Of a DNA stretch of 10,206 nt, positions 7,310 through 10,206 are shown in pieces (positions within the stretch are counted from its first letter, which is position 1; each line of letters starts with the position of its first letter). The stretch spans positions 1-10,206 of the forward strand of contig JAGUYV010000392.1 of assembly GCA_020061125.1 (NCBI GenBank), in the 5' to 3' direction. The notes under the pieces are model-generated. The model was not told the origin of the DNA and searched no databases. It was given only the letters and a program-made list of their open reading frames with translations. This DNA is from a bacterium (GTDB lineage: Bacteria; UBP15; UBA6099; DSWB01). The position numbers and the translations under genes are program-made.

Positions 7310-8233
7310 TTAGTTCGCGGGGCGTGTGAGCGTTTCGGCGATGTCCGCGCCGAGATCGCGGGAAAAGCGGCGCGCCGCTTTTTCTTCGAGATGGCTGCCG
7401 TCGTAGCTGTGATATCCTGTCTGATCTATGTCCAGCCACACGCCGCCAGCGGTTTTGAATTTGTTGATAAAACGAGCCTCGTCGAATCCGCTGATCCGGG
7501 TTTCGAGTTCCAGCATCTCACGGCTCACTGGGGGGCGGAATCCGATCACGCGGATTCCCTGTGCGCGCCACTTGCGCACATACGATGCAAGTTCGTCTTC
7601 CTGTGCGGGATCAACCGTGTTTCCGCCTTCGAACATGCGCCGGTATTCCTCCAGAGCCTCGCGCGGGTCCTCCGGGTCTTTGTGCGAGGCCACCCAGCCG
7701 CTGGCGTGGTATCTGGCGTAGTATTTCGCAAGGGGCGGGCCGCCCGTCAGCATTCTCATTTCAACCGACGAATAGGGTTTCAGATAGGTGGAAATTCCCG
7801 GGAATGTCAGGTAAACCCACGCGGAAAACGGGTCGAGGTTTTTCTTGTCTATATACCCGTTGTTGCGCGCGGCGTTCGGGGTGAGGGAGTGCGGGGTTAC
7901 GCCCAGCACGATGACGCGCTGTTCGCTCCGGGGGTCGAGGATGCCGCCGATGGCGTCAAGGTACGGGCGGCTGAATCCGCAGCCGCTGAACCCGTAGTTG
8001 GCGATCCGCACGCCCGGCAGCGAACGGCCGAGGTCTTCGGGCGATACGCCGCGGAACATTCGGGAATCCCCGGCCAGCGCCAGGTCGAATTCACTGTTCC
8101 ATTGCATTTTCTTGAGCCAGAACAGATTTTCCTGCATGCCCTGCACCCAGGGCTGCGCCGGGCGCGTCATGCCGAAGGCCCCCGCAAGCAGGGCGGAGAC
8201 CAGAAAAAGAGCTGTGAGCCGTTCGCGCATCAT
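7310..8233 (-). CDS. Membrane-anchored SGNH/GDSL-like protein paired with MBOAT acyltransferase
   Basis: The protein has 307 residues. The start is ATG ATG (either codon possible) 12 nt after the MBOAT stop, with a GGGG stretch as a weak ribosome binding site. Residues about 6-22 form a hydrophobic N-terminal anchor or signal. LALAGDSRMFRG places Ser57 in a GDS motif, and YDGSHLEEKAARRF near the C-terminus gives Asp278 and His281 in a DxxH motif, together the Ser...Asp-His order of SGNH hydrolases. Between them lie NYGFSGCGFSRPYLD and VIVLGVTPHS, consistent with core strands of the fold. Proteins of this kind accompany MBOAT acyltransferases (DltD with DltB; AlgJ/AlgX with AlgI) and complete acyl transfer to a cell-surface polymer outside the cytoplasm. 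The order here, Ser first and DxxH last, is closer to DltD-like SGNH proteins than to AlgJ, where Asp-His come before Ser. The acyl acceptor is not known. Operon with the MBOAT gene is very likely. Confidence 0.85.
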   Translation of the reverse strand: MMRERLTALFLVSALLAGAFGMTRPAQPWVQGMQENLFWLKKMQWNSEFDLALAGDSRMFRGVSPEDLGRSLPGVRIANYGFSGCGFSRPYLDAIGGILDPRSEQRVIVLGVTPHSLTPNAARNNGYIDKKNLDPFSAWVYLTFPGISTYLKPYSSVEMRMLTGGPPLAKYYARYHASGWVASHKDPEDPREALEEYRRMFEGGNTVDPAQEDELASYVRKWRAQGIRVIGFRPPVSREMLELETRISGFDEARFINKFKTAGGVWLDIDQTGYHSYDGSHLEEKAARRFSRDLGADIAETLTRPAN

Positions 8234-8245
8234 GGCGAACCCCGA

Positions 8246-9664
8246 TCAGAATTGAAAATAAATGAACGCCGCGCCCGGACCGCGGAAGTACACGCAGCAC
8301 AGGATCATGATTGCGGCCAGAATGAATTCCGCAGCCCTGAACGCGCGCGAGTCCGCAAACCGGGACCGGTCAATGCCGAGATAGAAATACATTTCCATGG
8401 CCACGCCCACGGCCAGAAACACGAGCGGCCGCACGCCCACCACGAAAACAGGCGCCAGAGACAACGCCGTTATGTCCGCCATCTGTTTGATGATCGCCAG
8501 GGCCGTGCCCATGTCCGGCGCACGGAAAAACACCCACGCAATCCAGATCTGCGGAATGAGAAGCGCGGACACGAGCCATCGTCCGGCTGGCAGGCGGCCG
8601 AGGCGCTCGGGCCATTTTGTGAGCCGCTCCACGCTCAAGTACAGCGCATGCGCCGCGCCCCAGGCCACAAAGGTCCACGCCGCGCCGTGCCACAGGCCGG
8701 ACAGCACCATGGTGATCCACATGTTTATGTGCCAGCGTATTTTGCCCCTTCGGCCGCCCCCGAGCGGGATGTACACATAATCTCGAAACCAGGTGGACAG
8801 GGACATGTGCCATCTGGCCCAGAAATCGCGAAAACTGTTGGCGATGTACGGGTGGTTGAAGTTCAGCGGGAAATCGTAGCCCATCCATTTGGCCAGGCCG
8901 CGCGCGATGTCGCTGTAACCGCTGAAATCGCAATAAATCTGGAACGAGAAAACCGTCATGGCTATCCACCAGAACGGCATGGAGTGCAGGGTCACGGGGC
9001 CGCCGAACTCGAAGGCCAGGTCCAGGAACCGGCTGATGTTGTCCGCGATCACGACTTTTTTGAACATGCCCGTGACAATGAGCATGGTTCCCTGCCAGCG
9101 CTGTTCTTCGGTGGTCCGGTTCCATGTCGTGAGTTGGGGCAGAAGGTGCGCGCCGCGAACGATGGGGCCTGCGATCAGGTGCGGGAACATGGAGATGTAG
9201 GACAGGAAATGCAAAAGGCTTCGCGTGGGGGAAATCTGCCCTTTGTAAATGTCCGCCAGGTAACTGATTCCCATGAATGTATAAAAACTGATGCCGATGG
9301 GCAGGGGCGGCGCTTCAAATGCGAGCTGTGCGGACGAACCAGCCGCGCGAAGCAGGAAATTCACATTGAGCAGTACAAAGGAAACATATTTGAATGCGCC
9401 CAGAAGGAGCAGGTTTGCGGCTACGCCAGCCGCGAGTGCGGCCTTTTTCCTCGGCCCGGCGCCCGCAATGGCGAGTCCCGCCGCATAGTTGAGCGCTCCG
9501 CTGGCCAGCAGCAGAAACACGAGCCGCCAGTCCCACCAGCCGTAAAAGAAAAAAGAAGCGGCGGTGATGAACGCCCAGCGCAAAGCGTTGCCTTTGCGCA
9601 TCATCGGCCAGAGCGCATAGAACGCGAGTGCGAACGCAATGAAAATCAGAGAATTAAACAGCAT
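8246..9664 (-). CDS. AlgI-type MBOAT family O-acyltransferase
   Basis: The protein has 472 residues, close to the usual AlgI length, with about ten or more hydrophobic segments throughout. Family signatures are clear: PIGISFYTFMGISYLADIYKG, CDFSGYSDIARG (Cys245 onward), FRDFWARWHMSLSTWFRDYVYIPLGG with His286, and LSGLWHGAAW with His326, the position of the essential MBOAT histidine. Proteins of this kind move acyl (often acetyl) groups across the inner membrane for O-acylation of exopolysaccharide, alginate, peptidoglycan or teichoic acid. The SGNH-like gene 12 nt downstream is its expected extracytoplasmic partner. The start ATG 9664 has only a weak Shine-Dalgarno (GAGCAGAG some 11 nt upstream). 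No polysaccharide synthase, polymerase or epimerase gene is in the window, so alginate itself is not supported and no symbol is given. The family call is very firm; the acceptor is open. Confidence 0.95.
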   Translation of the reverse strand: MLFNSLIFIAFALAFYALWPMMRKGNALRWAFITAASFFFYGWWDWRLVFLLLASGALNYAAGLAIAGAGPRKKAALAAGVAANLLLLGAFKYVSFVLLNVNFLLRAAGSSAQLAFEAPPLPIGISFYTFMGISYLADIYKGQISPTRSLLHFLSYISMFPHLIAGPIVRGAHLLPQLTTWNRTTEEQRWQGTMLIVTGMFKKVVIADNISRFLDLAFEFGGPVTLHSMPFWWIAMTVFSFQIYCDFSGYSDIARGLAKWMGYDFPLNFNHPYIANSFRDFWARWHMSLSTWFRDYVYIPLGGGRRGKIRWHINMWITMVLSGLWHGAAWTFVAWGAAHALYLSVERLTKWPERLGRLPAGRWLVSALLIPQIWIAWVFFRAPDMGTALAIIKQMADITALSLAPVFVVGVRPLVFLAVGVAMEMYFYLGIDRSRFADSRAFRAAEFILAAIMILCCVYFRGPGAAFIYFQF

Positions 9665-9712
9665 GCGCGGTAAAGGCTCTGCTCACCCGTGATTTCCGGA
9701 CGCCGGACTATT

Positions 9713-9745
9713 CGCCGCGGCGGTCCCGTCCGTCCGCGCGCGGCG
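9713..9745 (-). other. Strong GC-rich hairpin upstream of the MBOAT gene
   Basis: Bases 9713-9719 are the exact reverse complement of 9739-9745 (7 bp), and 9720-9723 pair with 9734-9737 (4 bp) after one bulged base at 9738, around a 10-nt loop. All 11 pairs are G-C. It lies about 49 nt before the MBOAT start in its probable leader, and also 98 nt after the stop of the upstream minus-strand gene. No U-tract follows on the minus strand, so a standard intrinsic terminator is not supported; a structured leader or a Rho-linked 3' end is possible. Confidence 0.45.
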
Positions 9746-9752
9746 CTGCGTA

Positions 9753-9781
9753 ATTATGCATGGAATCCGGCAAAGAATCCA
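9753..9781 (-). promoter_or_regulatory. Weak sigma70-type promoter candidate for the MBOAT/SGNH pair
   Basis: On the minus strand CATAAT (9758-9753, five of six matches to TATAAT) follows TGGATT (9781-9776, only three of six matches to TTGACA) by 17 nt. The gap before the MBOAT gene is 178 nt, enough for its own promoter. The poor -35 element makes this a tentative call; the start of transcription would lie just before the hairpin. Confidence 0.25.
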
Positions 9782-9842
9782 GAGCGCGCGGCAACAACAT
9801 TTCGGCGTCCTACAGGTGCTGGGAAAGGTGAGCCGTTGTGAA

Positions 9843-10206
9843 TCAATCCGGGGGCGGATAATAACGCGACCAGTCGCGCTGTTTTTCTTTGAGCTTTTTG
9901 AGTTTCTTGCGATCCAGGGGCTGTTTGCCGGGAATGCGTTCCGCGGCCGGGTCCGGCGCAGCAGCCTTTTTCAGCGCTTTCTTTTCCTGCGCAGCGTTGA
10001 AGCGGCGGTTTTTGCGCATGCGCGCTTCTCGTTCTTCAAGCTCCTTGCGCGTGAGGCTTTCTTCCATTTCATAGAGATCCGCGGCCTGCGCGCCCGGCGC
10101 TTTGCGCGCGGCCAGGGCCAGGGCTCGCGTGCGCAATTGCCTGCGGTTAGCCAGCCCGGACAGCAGATTTTCGGGCAGGCCAGATTCTCCATGCAGCGCG
10201 CCGCAC
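9843..10206 (-). CDS. Unknown, highly charged protein, C-terminal part (5' end beyond window)
   Basis: This reading frame on the minus strand is open to the right edge, so only the last 120 residues before the stop are visible and the start is outside. The first visible residues include CGALHGESGLPENLLSGL, which could be the end of a Cys-containing (possibly metal-binding) domain, but no second half is visible. The rest is very rich in Lys, Arg, Glu and Ala (ESLTRKELEEREARMRKNRR; DRKKLKKLKEKQRDWSRYY) and looks like a helical, possibly coiled-coil tail, ending in YYPPPD. An internal TTG at 10136 could also be read as a start, but the frame continues upstream without a stop. No family is recognised. 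A basic tail of this kind could contact nucleic acid or ribosomes, but that is only a guess. It lies 178 nt upstream of the MBOAT gene on the same strand. Confidence 0.6.
   Translation of the reverse strand, partial: CGALHGESGLPENLLSGLANRRQLRTRALALAARKAPGAQAADLYEMEESLTRKELEEREARMRKNRRFNAAQEKKALKKAAAPDPAAERIPGKQPLDRKKLKKLKEKQRDWSRYYPPPD

Noticed and set aside
7298-9673. Very long plus-strand reading frame (791 codons) antisense to the SGNH and MBOAT genes
   Set aside because: It covers two genes with clear family motifs on the other strand. Its product is rich in Arg, His, Pro, Gly and Gln without any domain, as expected when GC-biased third positions suppress stops in the opposite strand. 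It also lacks a convincing ribosome binding site.
9971-10192. Minus-strand reading frame of 73 codons with an ATG start at the right edge
   Set aside because: It overlaps the charged-tail frame, which stays open to the window edge and has more protein-like composition; the product (Cys/Trp/Arg-rich) looks like a shadow.

Overview
The window is about 10.2 kb of GC-rich DNA. It encodes almost only exported or membrane proteins and suggests a Gram-negative (diderm) bacterium: there is an outer-membrane-type beta-barrel end, a lipoprotein with a lipobox and a poly-Gly spacer, several Sec signal peptides, an AMIN domain and an alginate-acetylase-type MBOAT protein. The style (FecR-domain surface proteins, a Gly-rich lipoprotein start, GC-biased third positions) fits Desulfobacterota/Deltaproteobacteria or similar environmental lineages. 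No marker gene fixes the taxon, so this is inference. I saw no rRNA, tRNA, CRISPR array, insertion sequence or phage gene.

Plus strand, 1-7301: five genes in a row. (1) The C-terminal 278 residues of a probable outer-membrane beta-barrel protein, cut by the window edge. (2) A secreted FecR-domain protein with a C-terminal Ig-like domain. (3) A 770-residue secreted mosaic: a second, degenerate FecR-like domain, an internal duplication, two Ig-like modules, an NTF2/SnoaL-like module and a C-terminal Big_1-like module. (4) A lipoprotein with an Ig-like module and a probable beta-propeller. (5) An AMIN plus phosphodiester-glycosidase (NAGPA/DUF2233 family) protein whose best start is TTG. Genes 3 and 4 are 9 nt apart; the other gaps are about 95-106 nt, so co-transcription of the whole series is plausible but unproven.

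Minus strand, 10206-7310: a partial, very charged protein of unknown function entering from the right edge, a 178-nt gap with a strong GC-rich hairpin and a weak promoter candidate, then a tight two-gene pair. The pair is an AlgI-type MBOAT O-acyltransferase and a membrane-anchored SGNH/GDSL-like protein 12 nt downstream. It converges on gene 5 with only 8 nt between stop codons.

Working together (inference): the right-hand pair looks like a polysaccharide or cell-wall O-acylation cassette. Gene 5 could act on glycan phosphodiester or glycosidic bonds near peptidoglycan. Genes 1-4 look like an envelope or surface assembly (barrel, two FecR/Ig proteins, lipoprotein). The FecR proteins have signal peptides, and no sigma factor or TonB receptor gene is in view, so they are not likely to be classical FecR sigma regulators. 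The best candidate for an undescribed system is this barrel/FecR/FecR-mosaic/lipoprotein cassette. No stretch over 300 nt lacks a gene.
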